A DNA stretch of 64,000 nucleotides from JBAZUK01 sp041661445 (GCA_041661445.1 JBAZUK010000004.1:62001-126000); one strand, 5' to 3'. Shown: positions 1 to 7,912, counted from the stretch's first letter. The notes: a model not told the origin generated them from the sequence alone. Made by a program: numbers and translations.

Positions 1-248
1 TTTTTTGGAAAATTTTGTTGGGCAAAATTAATCATTTCATGTGAAATATCTATTCCTAGTATGGAGCCAAGTCTAACATTGCTAGCAATTTTTGCAGTAA
101 TTTTTCCATCTCCACATCCAACATCAAGGATTTTTTCATTACCTTTAAATTGAAAATTTTGCAAAAGTTGATTCGTTGCTTCATATTGTATTGAGGAATT
201 TTTATGATATTCTTCCGCATCCCAAATATGATTGGTAAAAAGGTTCAT
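1..248 (-). CDS. SAM-dependent methyltransferase, N-terminal part (runs off window)
   Basis: This reading frame starts at the ATG complementary to 246-248 and leaves the window at position 1, so only about 82 residues are visible. It shows the class I methyltransferase motif I, ILDVGCGDGKITAKIA (about residues 41-56), followed by the acidic motif GIDIS about 13 residues later, which binds the ribose of S-adenosylmethionine. The N-terminus (MNLFTNHIWDAEEYHK) resembles trans-aconitate-methyltransferase-like small-molecule enzymes, but the substrate cannot be read. The start overlaps the stop of the upstream acetyltransferase gene by one base (TAATG), so translation is probably coupled. The methyltransferase fold is certain from the motif; the role is unknown. 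Confidence 0.85.
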   Translation of the reverse strand, partial: MNLFTNHIWDAEEYHKNSSIQYEATNQLLQNFQFKGNEKILDVGCGDGKITAKIASNVRLGSILGIDISHEMINFAQQNFPK

Positions 249-895
249 TATTTAAGACCTATTTTAAGATTTTTAATTTCTAAAGAAGCAGGAGAATATG
301 AATACCAAAATCTTGGTTGACCAAAACGTTTTTGAATTTTATCAAGGTTCATACCAATTTTTAAAAGGAGTTTATTAGAAGCTATATTTTGAGGATGGGC
401 TGTAGCGATAATTTTGTAAATAGGAAGTTCGATGCATTTTAGAGATTTATTTTGATTTATCTCATCGATATATTCAGTTAATATGGCTTTCAAAGCTTCA
501 GTTCCTAATCCCTGATTGTGAAATTGTTCATTTAAAATAAAACCGACTTCCGCAATCCCTAAATGCTTTGTAGGAACAAGATCAATTTGACCTATGAAAG
601 ACATAGAGTCTTTTAAAAAAATTGAAAATAGACCAAAAGGTTTTCCAGCTAAAAAATATTTTCGACCTTTTTTATCTATGATTTTTTTTACTTCTTCTCC
701 ATTTCTTGGCTTGCCATGATCAAAAAATTTTGTGATCTTTTCATCACCATACAATGATATACAATCATTAAAATCTTCATTTTCATATGAACGAATGAGT
801 AATCTCTGGGTTTCAATCGTTATAAATAAGCCAGAAAAATCTATTTCTATATTAATTTGAGTTTTATATAAAGAATTTTTAATGGCTAGTGGCAT
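248..895 (-). CDS. GNAT-family N-acetyltransferase (RimJ/RimL-like)
   Basis: The 215-residue protein belongs to the GNAT superfamily, which transfers an acetyl group from acetyl-CoA to an amine. The typical opening of the RimJ/RimL branch, ETQRLLIRSYENEDF, appears only at about residue 28, so there is an unusual N-terminal leader or the true start lies further in. The acetyl-CoA pyrophosphate loop is visible as NQGLGTEALKAIL (about residues 127-139), followed by ASNKLLLKIGM, a typical late motif of the fold. The gene sits between an unknown 301-residue protein, which it overlaps by 10 bases, and a methyltransferase, which it overlaps by one base, so the three form one transcription unit. The acceptor could be a protein N-terminus, an antibiotic or a metabolite. 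Confidence 0.85.
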   Translation of the reverse strand: MPLAIKNSLYKTQINIEIDFSGLFITIETQRLLIRSYENEDFNDCISLYGDEKITKFFDHGKPRNGEEVKKIIDKKGRKYFLAGKPFGLFSIFLKDSMSFIGQIDLVPTKHLGIAEVGFILNEQFHNQGLGTEALKAILTEYIDEINQNKSLKCIELPIYKIIATAHPQNIASNKLLLKIGMNLDKIQKRFGQPRFWYSYSPASLEIKNLKIGLK

Positions 896-1791
896 TGTAT
901 TTCCTTGTCAATATCACAATTTTGAATTTCTTCAATTTGAGTAATAATTCGATCATATAGGAAATCAGATTTTTTTAAATGTTTTCCTAAAGCATTGTAG
1001 GGACGTTGATTGGTTTGAGATCCATATTTAAAGGAAAAAAAATTAACTTTCAAATAAAAGTTTTCTAAAAGTGGATATTGATTTTTAATAAAAAATTCAA
1101 CATCTTTTTGAAACGAGTTTAGATTGTCTTTATAATATTTAAATTCGTCATTTGGTAGAGCAAATACAATTTGAAAATCTTTGGGTATTTTATTTTTTTC
1201 AAAATGGATTAAAATTTCATTAATTAATAAGCAGCCTTCAAGATATTGAAATACGGAATATGATTTGTTAGCATCATTATCATACCAATCAAGCATAATT
1301 GGACAATTGTTAGAAAAAATTTTTTTTATAGAAATATTTATTTTAGGAAAACTTTTGCTAGTTTTTTGAATAAAATTCCTTCGTAGAGCTTTTCGAAAAT
1401 AATCTATTAAATTTTGTTCGGATATTTCTTGCATTTTCTTAAAAATTTTAGCAGATTTGATGCACTTGATCCTATTATCTGAAAAATTTTCAATAATATC
1501 GCAAAAACTGCTGTTTTTATGGATAGAACATAAGGGATTTTTGAAAGCACCCCAGGCTGTTAAATCAACTAACCAAAATTTAGCATTTAAATTTTTTTTA
1601 AAAATAGGAGAAATTAAAAAATTTTTATAAAAATCTGCACAAGTTTTTGTGAGTCCTTTAATGCCTATATACCAAATAATTATTTGAGGATTAGATAATT
1701 GACTTATTTCATTTACAATTTGTTCCATTGTAAAGTTTTCAATGAATTCAACATTAACCTGAACTTTTTTTGAACCCAAATTATTGACCAT
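886..1791 (-). CDS. unrecognised 301-residue protein, first gene of a three-gene operon
   Basis: I do not recognise this family. The protein is soluble by eye, with no signal peptide or membrane helix. It is basic and rich in Lys, Asn, Phe and Ile, with alternating hydrophobic stretches (QIIIWYIGIKG near residue 36, AKFWLVDLTAWGAF near 70) that suggest an alpha/beta fold, and a C-terminal part with MLDWYDND (near 167) and FALPNDEFKYY (near 209). It heads an operon: its end overlaps the acetyltransferase start by 10 bases, which in turn overlaps a methyltransferase. A cyclodipeptide synthase was considered because such enzymes travel with small tailoring enzymes, but the catalytic serine motif is not present. 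It could be a synthetase for a metabolite that the two neighbours modify; that is context inference only. Confidence 0.7.
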   Translation of the reverse strand: MVNNLGSKKVQVNVEFIENFTMEQIVNEISQLSNPQIIIWYIGIKGLTKTCADFYKNFLISPIFKKNLNAKFWLVDLTAWGAFKNPLCSIHKNSSFCDIIENFSDNRIKCIKSAKIFKKMQEISEQNLIDYFRKALRRNFIQKTSKSFPKINISIKKIFSNNCPIMLDWYDNDANKSYSVFQYLEGCLLINEILIHFEKNKIPKDFQIVFALPNDEFKYYKDNLNSFQKDVEFFIKNQYPLLENFYLKVNFFSFKYGSQTNQRPYNALGKHLKKSDFLYDRIITQIEEIQNCDIDKEIQCH

Positions 1792-2325
1792 AATTATTCT
1801 TTATTTTTGATATTTTATCACACCTTAAATATATTTTACAATTATCTCTAGTTCTTATTAAAAAATAAAAGATTTCTTATTATATTACATAATTACAAAA
1901 ATTATAAATTTGATTTAGGTTAAAAAGTTATTAAATTTATTTTAAAAAATCATTTGGTTTTTGACTTATTTCAAGAGATTAAGGATTTTTGGATAAAAAA
2001 TTAAAAGCAAATGAAGGTAAATAAAAAATTGATAAAATTCAATAGTCGTTTTGTAAACGAATTTTTATACTTATTGATATGGTTTTGTTATTATTAATTA
2101 TGAACATTCAAATTAGCTTTTTGCAGATTGTTCATGCTGTTGTTTAGTTTGAGAGAAAATTTATACTATGATGTTTTAATATTTTTAGTATTTAGTGGAT
2201 TCGAGCCTTATCGCGAAAATATATAAGTATTTTATAATTACTCTATTAAGATTATGTTAAAATAATTTATTTAAGAAAGGAACAAAGGTATAATCCAAAA
2301 TTAAGCCAAAATAGAGAGAAATATC
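1792..2325. other. AT-rich intergenic region, no gene seen
   Basis: About 530 bases between the divergent start of the unknown operon (minus strand) and the transposase relic. All frames are broken by frequent stops and I can assign no protein remnant. A short dyad TCGTTT-TGT-AAACGA lies at 2046-2060 and could be an operator or chance. The promoter of the minus-strand operon must lie close to 1792-1900, but no clear -35/-10 pair stands out in such AT-rich sequence. Confidence 0.4.
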
Positions 2326-2483
2326 ATGGCCTATAAACTAAAAGTTTTGAACGTGAATAATTTTTTGAATATCTAAATAAAAATTACAAAATTGAAGAAA
2401 TTGCCAAATGTTTAAACAGGCGTATTTCAACGATATATAAAGAAATAAACAGGTATAATTTAAGTGGTTTTCATGGTTTTTAA
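2326..2483 (+). pseudogene. relic of an IS30-family transposase N-terminus
   Basis: Reading across one frameshift and one stop gives MAYKLKS-FERE-stop, then FFEYLNKNYKIEEIAKCLN and RRISTIYKEINRYNLSGFHGF. This is the N-terminal helix-turn-helix of IS30-family transposases, which typically reads as 'ER..I...L..G.S...IA..L.R..STI.REI.RN'. The catalytic DDE domain is absent downstream, so the element is a dead remnant. I could not find terminal inverted repeats. It lies in a gap flanked by accessory genes and marks past transposition there. Confidence 0.6.
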
Positions 2484-2610
2484 TGTAAAAAAAGCATTTT
2501 AAAAATAATTAGCGCCCTTAATTAGAACTTAAGCTTTATTGTTTTTTTCTAAAATATATTTGACTTTTCCGGCTTTAGATTGTTAATGTGAAAATAAAAA
2601 GAGATTTGTT

Positions 2611-3027
2611 TTGGGTGCTTTAAATTTTTTAAAGAAAATATTAATTGAGTTTGTGGATTTTGGAATACCTCTTTTTTATATTTATTTTGTTATAGCTGGA
2701 TTTTTTTTGATTTTTTTTCTATTACCAAAAAAAATTAATAGAAAAAAATATATCATAATTCTTGCTATGTTGTTATATGCTCTTTTTGGTTTTTTAGGGA
2801 TTTTTTATTTGCTATTTTTAAGTCTTTTCGCAGGTGGGTTAAAATTTATTGTTTTTTTTCCTCTTTTTATCATTTATTTAATATCTATGTGGCAGATAAG
2901 GAAAAAATGGAAAATTAGATATCATCGCAATAATAAGGAATCGTGGGTTTTTCAAATGTTTATTTATATCATAATTGTAGTTGTGACTTTGGGATTTATG
3001 AATCTTCTTTTGGTTAATTTATTTTGA
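2611..3027 (+). CDS. small multi-pass membrane protein, unknown
   Basis: A 138-residue frame opening with TTG; no in-frame ATG precedes the first hydrophobic segment. It contains about four membrane segments, around residues 15-37, 45-70, 70-95 and 115-138, separated by a lysine-rich loop (LPKKINRKKY) and a basic loop (IRKKWKIRYHRNNKES). It is extremely rich in Phe, Ile and Leu, so part of the open frame may be a by-product of AT-rich sequence. No family is recognised. It stands alone between the IS30 relic and the amidoligase operon, with no ribosome binding site that I would trust. It may be a real orphan membrane protein or the tail of a decayed transporter. Confidence 0.45.
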   Translation: MGALNFLKKILIEFVDFGIPLFYIYFVIAGFFLIFFLLPKKINRKKYIIILAMLLYALFGFLGIFYLLFLSLFAGGLKFIVFFPLFIIYLISMWQIRKKWKIRYHRNNKESWVFQMFIYIIIVVVTLGFMNLLLVNLF

Positions 3028-3394
3028 ATAACTTTGTTTAGTAAAATGTTCAAATTATTTTTCTTTCAAAAAATAATGAAAAAAAAGTGTTTTCCAAAAT
3101 CCATAAAATCTTGAAGTTATCTTCATAAATTTAATTAATTCAAACTAAATTTCGATTCATGATAGAATTTAAATGATTTAGATAAAAATTGTTTATGCAA
3201 ATAGACGTCCAAAAAAAATCTGAAAAAATTCAAAACAAAAGCTACCGCTTTATTGATGGGATTAACCGATGAACCGTTAATTGCTTTTTATTCCATTTTA
3301 CCATCTATTCCTACAAAAACCTACATGTGAATGCTTTTCAATTATCTTTATTTTTAGTATTAAGACCGGTCTTGTCCAGTTTTTGATGTCCTTA
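3028..3394. other. intergenic region with a possible decayed coding remnant
   Basis: No intact gene. In the + strand, roughly 3240-3329 gives an open stretch ATALLMGLTDEPLIAFY continuing to SILPSIPTKTYM before a stop, which reads like a piece of a membrane transporter, but I cannot name the family. The rest is AT-rich and full of stops. The downstream end abuts the stop codon of the ThiF-like gene on the opposite strand; no strong terminator hairpin is visible. Confidence 0.3.
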
Positions 3395-4174
3395 TTATAA
3401 ATCCTTATAAGGATTGAATACATTCAAGCTCCTAGTAAATAAGTCAATATAAGTAACATCTGGAACTATTACCAAATCTTCTTTTTTACGTTTTTTTGTT
3501 ATGATCAAAGCTGCTTCTGTAGCTAATAAAGCGCCACTTAGAGCAGCAGCTCCGCTATTTGTGGAAATACTGCCGATAAAAGGCAAATCAGTGTTGATAT
3601 TTTCTTCTCTTTGGAACTGCAATTTATATTCATCTTTAATAAACTGAGGGTATCTTTCATTGCAGGCGAATTCTTCAAATTTCATGCCATCCGGATCAAA
3701 AATCATCAGAATTGCACTTAGATATGGGATGGGACAAGATAGATTATATTTCCCATGTTCTCTGGCAATGCGGGCGAACATGTATTTATATTTGAAATCA
3801 GACAAATCTATTGCATCAACAACCAGATCGCTGATGCCTATCCATTTATTAAGTTCTTTTTCCGGTAAGGTTTTTTCAAAAACAGTAATTTTTGTAAAAG
3901 GAGCGATATCTTTCAATATATTTCCCATAACAAAAGCTTTGTTTTTTCCTAAAGAACTAGTGGCAGCGCCATATTGCCGATTCATATCGGCTTCATCGAA
4001 AACGCCAGGATCCATAATAATTATTTCTTTCAATCCCATGCGGGCCAATGTAACAGCTTGAATTCCGCCTACTCCGCCGACCCCGGCAAAAAAAACAGTC
4101 GCATTTTTTAATTTATTCTGTTCGTCTTTCGTAAAAATTCCGATATTGCGGGTATACATTTCAAAATAATCCAT
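3395..4174 (-). CDS. E1/ThiF-family adenylyltransferase, last gene of an amidoligase operon
   Basis: The 259-residue protein has the Rossmann-like ATP-binding fold of E1, MoeB and ThiF enzymes, which activate a carboxyl group as an acyl-adenylate. Visible are the glycine loop GVGGVGG (31-37), the acidic strand end IIIMDPGVFDEADMNRQ (51-67, with the Asp, Asn and Arg that contact ATP), the lysine motif GKNKA (76-80) and a later VVDAID strand. The segment MIFDPDGMKFEEF recalls a subgroup of E1-like proteins of unknown role. I see no clear catalytic cysteine in the crossover position, so it may adenylate without forming a thioester, as MccB and TcdA-type enzymes do. It is three bases downstream of the C26 hydrolase gene and belongs to the same operon. 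Its substrate may be the peptide-like product of the two upstream ligases (inference). Confidence 0.85.
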   Translation of the reverse strand: MDYFEMYTRNIGIFTKDEQNKLKNATVFFAGVGGVGGIQAVTLARMGLKEIIIMDPGVFDEADMNRQYGAATSSLGKNKAFVMGNILKDIAPFTKITVFEKTLPEKELNKWIGISDLVVDAIDLSDFKYKYMFARIAREHGKYNLSCPIPYLSAILMIFDPDGMKFEEFACNERYPQFIKDEYKLQFQREENINTDLPFIGSISTNSGAAALSGALLATEAALIITKKRKKEDLVIVPDVTYIDLFTRSLNVFNPYKDL

Positions 4175-4177
4175 TTT

Positions 4178-4963
4178 CTATATTCCTTTGCTTTTTTTAG
4201 CATGCTCAACAAATTTTAAGAAAATTCTGTTATATAAAGACAAGTTTTTTCTGGTAATTTCCGGGTGGCCCTGAATGCCGAAAATAAAATTTTCAGTATT
4301 CTTACTTTCGATAATTTCTATTATTCCGTCTATTGCTTTAGAAGAAGCAGATAAATCAGAACCCAATTGATTAATAGCCTGATGATGCATCGAGGAAGTA
4401 AAGTATTTTTCAACTCCCAGCAGTTTATAGCATTGAGAGCTTTTTTCGATTGATATCTCATGATAAGGTGTCAATCCATCATCTTCTGCAGAATGACTTA
4501 TTGTTGCTGTGGGAATCTCTTGATGTAAGGTTCCGCCTTCAGCAACATTTATTAATTGCAAGCCTCTACAAATGCCAAGTATCGGCAATTTATTTTTCTT
4601 GGCTAAATTGTATAAGTTAATTTCGATTAGATCTCTTTTTGAATCTGGCGCTAAAGAAAGAGGTCTATGAAACATGCTTCCGAAAGATTTTATATTATCG
4701 GAATATTCTACTTTTTGTTTTTCGCGATAAAATGAAGGATCGATATCTTGTCCGCCGGGCAGAAGCAAACCATCAAGTTTATCAGCAAAAAATGAGACAT
4801 CGTTTAAATCTATTGTTATTGGTATGAACAAAGGAATGCATCCCATTTCGATCATCCAATCTACATAACTGTTTGTTAAGATCAGAGATTTTTTGTGTCC
4901 GTTAAAAAATGTGGACGTTGTGAGAAGGGGAACAGGTATGCCTATTATAGGCTTTTTACTCAT
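4178..4963 (-). CDS. class I glutamine-amidotransferase-like hydrolase (peptidase C26, PuuD-like)
   Basis: This 261-residue protein matches the gamma-glutamyl hydrolase branch of class I amidotransferases. The nucleophile elbow is GICRGLQLINV with Cys132, the strand before it reads LPGGQDIDPSFY (68-79), and the His-Glu pair is in GIQGHPE near residue 230. The family cleaves gamma-glutamyl amide bonds, as PuuD does with gamma-glutamyl-GABA. The start overlaps the upstream ATP-grasp gene by four bases (ATGA) and the ThiF-like gene follows after three bases. Beside a gamma-glutamyl ligase, the natural reading is removal of a gamma-glutamyl group that served as carrier or protecting group. The exact substrate is unknown. 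Confidence 0.87.
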   Translation of the reverse strand: MSKKPIIGIPVPLLTTSTFFNGHKKSLILTNSYVDWMIEMGCIPLFIPITIDLNDVSFFADKLDGLLLPGGQDIDPSFYREKQKVEYSDNIKSFGSMFHRPLSLAPDSKRDLIEINLYNLAKKNKLPILGICRGLQLINVAEGGTLHQEIPTATISHSAEDDGLTPYHEISIEKSSQCYKLLGVEKYFTSSMHHQAINQLGSDLSASSKAIDGIIEIIESKNTENFIFGIQGHPEITRKNLSLYNRIFLKFVEHAKKSKGI

Positions 4964-5913
4964 AAGATCTCCTTTTTAACTTTGTTTAAAGTTTTCATTT
5001 GCAAAACTATGTAATCAAACAGCATATTCAATTTCTTGTCATCATGTGACAATTCTTCATAAATCTTTAGTTTTGCATAATTGCTATGAGCTTCAATAAA
5101 AACTCCCAGGCTGTCGTTTACTTCTAAAACATAAGACTCGCCATTTTCGCTTGATTGAATAATATCAACTATCGTTATGGGAATATCTAATGCTTTTGCT
5201 GCTTTTTTTGCCAAAATGATTTTTTCTTCATCATAAGCGCTTGGTACGACATGACCGCCAAGGTGCACATTTGTTTTAAATTGATGCTCTTTTGCCCGAC
5301 TGTAGTAATCGACGACTTCGCCATTTATGATTTCGACACGATAATCCTGCTTGGTAAAAGGGATAAATCTTTGCAGAAATAATTGCGAAAAGTGTTTTTC
5401 TATCAACCCATATAAATCCATAAAATGTTCATAATTATCAAACTTGACGATACCCTGACCGCCGAACCATTTTCTTGGCTTAACTAATATACTTCCCCAA
5501 TCATCGAAGAGTTTTTTCATAAAAGAATCAGAAAAATTGTTTCCTATAAGTAATGAATCAGGCACTTTTATTCCGGCTTTTCTTAATTTCATGTTAGAGA
5601 TAAATTTATCTCGGGCATTTTCAAAAGGATAAAATGGATTGATAACTTTCACTCCTGAGAGTTCAAGGGCATGCAGCATATCAATCTGCTGATCACTTCT
5701 TTCATCTGCATTCATATGGAACAATAAATCCAAAGAAGTTAAATCTCTGCCATCCTCTGTCATTACAAAATTATTGATGCAGTAACATTTGCGCAAATCA
5801 AAATCATCTATTACTTCATAACCCTTATCGCGAAGCATTTTTATTAATTTAGTGCGCGGTATAATCCCGCCGTCATTTTTGTACATCCAAATTCCAATTT
5901 TCCCATGGCTCAT
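4960..5913 (-). CDS. ATP-grasp amide ligase (RimK/glutathione-synthetase-like)
   Basis: The 317-residue protein is an ATP-grasp ligase, forming amide bonds through an acyl-phosphate. It has an N-terminal pre-ATP-grasp segment (KIGIWMYKNDGG), the hinge PFYPFENARDKFISNMKLRKAGI typical of RimK-like enzymes (here split for length: PFYPFENARDK, then FISNMKLRKAGI), the nucleotide-binding lysine strand SILVKPRKWFGGQGIVKF with a glycine-rich lid, and the metal-binding end VLEVNDSLGVFIEAH containing the conserved Glu-Val-Asn. It overlaps the preceding GCS2-like gene and the following C26 gene by four bases each (ATGA), indicating tight coupling. It may add a second amino acid or amine to the product of the GCS2-like enzyme; a glutathione-synthetase role is a possible alternative. 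Confidence 0.87.
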   Translation of the reverse strand: MSHGKIGIWMYKNDGGIIPRTKLIKMLRDKGYEVIDDFDLRKCYCINNFVMTEDGRDLTSLDLLFHMNADERSDQQIDMLHALELSGVKVINPFYPFENARDKFISNMKLRKAGIKVPDSLLIGNNFSDSFMKKLFDDWGSILVKPRKWFGGQGIVKFDNYEHFMDLYGLIEKHFSQLFLQRFIPFTKQDYRVEIINGEVVDYYSRAKEHQFKTNVHLGGHVVPSAYDEEKIILAKKAAKALDIPITIVDIIQSSENGESYVLEVNDSLGVFIEAHSNYAKLKIYEELSHDDKKLNMLFDYIVLQMKTLNKVKKEIL

Positions 5914-7295
5914 AAATGACCTCTTTGATTGTTCATGTTAATAATGTCATTAAGATTCATTCCAGTTTTTAATAAATTTACCAATTTCTTTCCTGGATTT
6001 TCCAATTTATCTATTCTATCACATAAACATTCGATATATTTTTCTTCTCCATAGCCTCTTTCAACAAGACCCTGTTTAACAAGATCGTAAAAAGTATATA
6101 AAAACTCTTTAATAGGCATGTTGAGAAATTGCCAGTCTTTTTCAAAAAGCTGATATTTAGTCGCTTTTATTCGCAAAACTGAATTTTTTATTGTGATGAA
6201 CTCAAGCAGTTTTTTTATTTTACTGCAATTTTTGACTATTCCTATGTTAAATGCTGTTGTCGAAAATATATCATTTAAAGGCTGAAGACAATCGGATCGC
6301 ATTTCCAAAGTACCATGTCTGGTTAAAACATTGTAAAAATAAAATCTAAAAAATTCCAAATCGCTTTCTTGCGGCTTAACAGTGATATTTTTCAGACTAT
6401 TGTCTTTATCGATTATTTTCCCTTGAACTTGGTCGGACTTAAAATAATCTCTAATGTTCATGGAATTTAAAGATATATATTTATTATTGCGGATAACATA
6501 AAAAATTTGCATCTTGTCTAATAAGAATTTGTAATATTCCCGCAAATCACTGAAATACAAATCTACAACAGGGTGATCGGACTGATTGGAAACAAAACAG
6601 TTGTTCTGCCAAAAATAATCACGCGAACACATATTTAAAAAAGGATCTATCTCTCCATCCCAGAAGCTGGAATTGGAAAATAAAAGACCTTTAATCCATT
6701 CAGACTTATTCAAAATATTTAACGCTTCTATAAAATTTTCCACTTTAAGGTGAACATGGGTATGAGCTGAAGAAATAATTGAGGCCCAGTGATCAATATT
6801 ATAAATACCTTTGCATCTACATCTTTTATGGAAAATATCAACCACCTTATGATAATCAGTTTGAAGAATGGGGACATCTTTAGCCCATTTATATGGATTT
6901 GTTCCCTGACTAATTAATTGGTGTTCTCTTTTAGTTAAAAAACTCATTATTTTTTCATAATAAACCCAGAATCTTCTAACGATCTCTTCTAGATTTAAAA
7001 CAGGAGATAAAGAAAATTCCAAAGTGGAAAAGCAGTATTCAAAGGACATAATATCCCCATTAAGAGGATTTTCCATTTTTACCGGTATCTTGTCGCTATA
7101 AAGAGTAATCTTGCTGAATCCCAAATCTTCAGTGATAAAAAAAGAAAGCTTTTTGATAACTTCTAGATCAATAATATTTCCGCCAAATCTGACGATTGGA
7201 AATTCTAGTTCAAGACCTATTTGAAATTTTTGTGGCGACTGCTCGATCTTTTTTTTATAATATTTATCTACTGCGGAAATTAACTTATCTTCCAT
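5910..7295 (-). CDS. glutamate-cysteine-ligase family 2 (GCS2-like) amidoligase
   Basis: The 461-residue protein shows the signatures of the GCS2 branch of the glutamine-synthetase-like fold, whose members link the gamma-carboxyl of glutamate to an amine or amino acid with ATP. Visible motifs are GLELEFPIV (27-35, metal-binding glutamates), FEYCFSTLEFSLSP near residue 85, SQGTNPYKW near 130, SAHTHVHL near 175 and RHGTLEMRSDC near 330. It is longer than typical stand-alone carboxylate-amine ligases of about 370 residues. It heads a four-gene operon with an ATP-grasp ligase (overlap of four bases), a C26 hydrolase and an E1-like protein. Plain glutathione synthesis would need only the first two genes, so a different gamma-glutamyl metabolite is likely (inference). 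Confidence 0.88.
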   Translation of the reverse strand: MEDKLISAVDKYYKKKIEQSPQKFQIGLELEFPIVRFGGNIIDLEVIKKLSFFITEDLGFSKITLYSDKIPVKMENPLNGDIMSFEYCFSTLEFSLSPVLNLEEIVRRFWVYYEKIMSFLTKREHQLISQGTNPYKWAKDVPILQTDYHKVVDIFHKRCRCKGIYNIDHWASIISSAHTHVHLKVENFIEALNILNKSEWIKGLLFSNSSFWDGEIDPFLNMCSRDYFWQNNCFVSNQSDHPVVDLYFSDLREYYKFLLDKMQIFYVIRNNKYISLNSMNIRDYFKSDQVQGKIIDKDNSLKNITVKPQESDLEFFRFYFYNVLTRHGTLEMRSDCLQPLNDIFSTTAFNIGIVKNCSKIKKLLEFITIKNSVLRIKATKYQLFEKDWQFLNMPIKEFLYTFYDLVKQGLVERGYGEEKYIECLCDRIDKLENPGKKLVNLLKTGMNLNDIINMNNQRGHL

Positions 7296-7461
7296 ATATT
7301 TCTCTCTTCCTTATAACCCGTATGTAATTTTTAGGACATTTAATTGCAAGAAATTTTGTGCTAATTTTTTAGAAGAAAATAACTTATTAAATAACAGATT
7401 ATTATTAAGATTTCGTTGCAGGTTTCTTTCTGTTATCACAAGACAAAGCCATGATCTTTTT

Positions 7462-7692
7462 TTAATCTTTAAAATAATTATTATATTCACAATAATTTGT
7501 TAAAATTTTTTTTAACATATGCGAGATTAAAATGTCTGTAGCAATAATAATAGAAGATAGATCTTCTCTATCCTTGAATAATACCAAAGGAACAAAGCCA
7601 GTACCTGAAATTACCCTTCCGGCTTCTAATGCTTTTGTAAGCATAAGTGAGCTAAAAACACTTTTGTTTTCAACAAAAGCCAATTGATTCAT
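7462..7692 (-). CDS. small unrecognised ORF upstream of the amidoligase operon
   Basis: A 76-residue open frame on the same strand as the GCS2-like operon and about 170 bases upstream of it. It starts MNQLAFVENKSVFSSL and ends in a Tyr/Asn-rich tail (NYCEYNNYFKD). It has no recognised domain, no membrane segment beyond a mildly hydrophobic middle, and no convincing ribosome binding site. It could be a short substrate or leader peptide for the operon, a fragment of a decayed gene, or chance. Confidence 0.3.
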   Translation of the reverse strand: MNQLAFVENKSVFSSLMLTKALEAGRVISGTGFVPLVLFKDREDLSSIIIATDILISHMLKKILTNYCEYNNYFKD

Positions 7693-7728
7693 TATATATA
7701 AAATATTATTTTTTTTGACGAAATCTTC

Positions 7729-7772
7729 ACAAAAATGATTGATTGGATTTTAATGTTCACAAATTTTTTTTG
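7729..7772 (+). repeat. upstream element, copy 1
   Basis: The sequence cAAAAATGATTGATTGG followed by aTTTTAATGttcacaa matches the element at 8523-8565 with only a few differences. It lies about 140 bases before the start of the 125-residue membrane protein gene. It may be a shared promoter or regulator site for this family, or simply the end of a duplicated segment. Confidence 0.45.
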
Positions 7773-7829
7773 ATCATAGAGTTGATTAGATAAGTTTTTT
7801 AGTTGCATTAGTTTTTTTGCATAAAAGTG

Positions 7830-7848
7830 TCTTGTTATACGAACAAGA
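7830..7848. promoter_or_regulatory. perfect dyad TCTTGTT-N5-AACAAGA, possible operator
   Basis: Seven-base arms with a five-base spacer form a palindrome about 65 bases before the ATG at 7913. A TTGCAT box lies just upstream at about 7818. The position suits a repressor or activator site in the promoter of the 125-residue gene, but no factor can be named. Confidence 0.35.
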
Positions 7849-7912
7849 TAATATAAGAACTTAAAAAGTTTATATTTTTTTAATTAAAATAAAACAATAA
7901 GGAGTTTTACTT

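Noticed and set aside
886..1791. Cyclodipeptide synthase as identity of the 301-residue protein
   Set aside because: The neighbourhood (acetyltransferase, methyltransferase) invites it, and a Y-x3-E pattern (QYPLLENF) exists, but the catalytic serine motif and the spacing of the second tyrosine do not fit.
2190..2215. tRNA T-arm-like GGATTCGAGCC
   Set aside because: No acceptor stem, D-arm or anticodon arm can be built around it on either strand.
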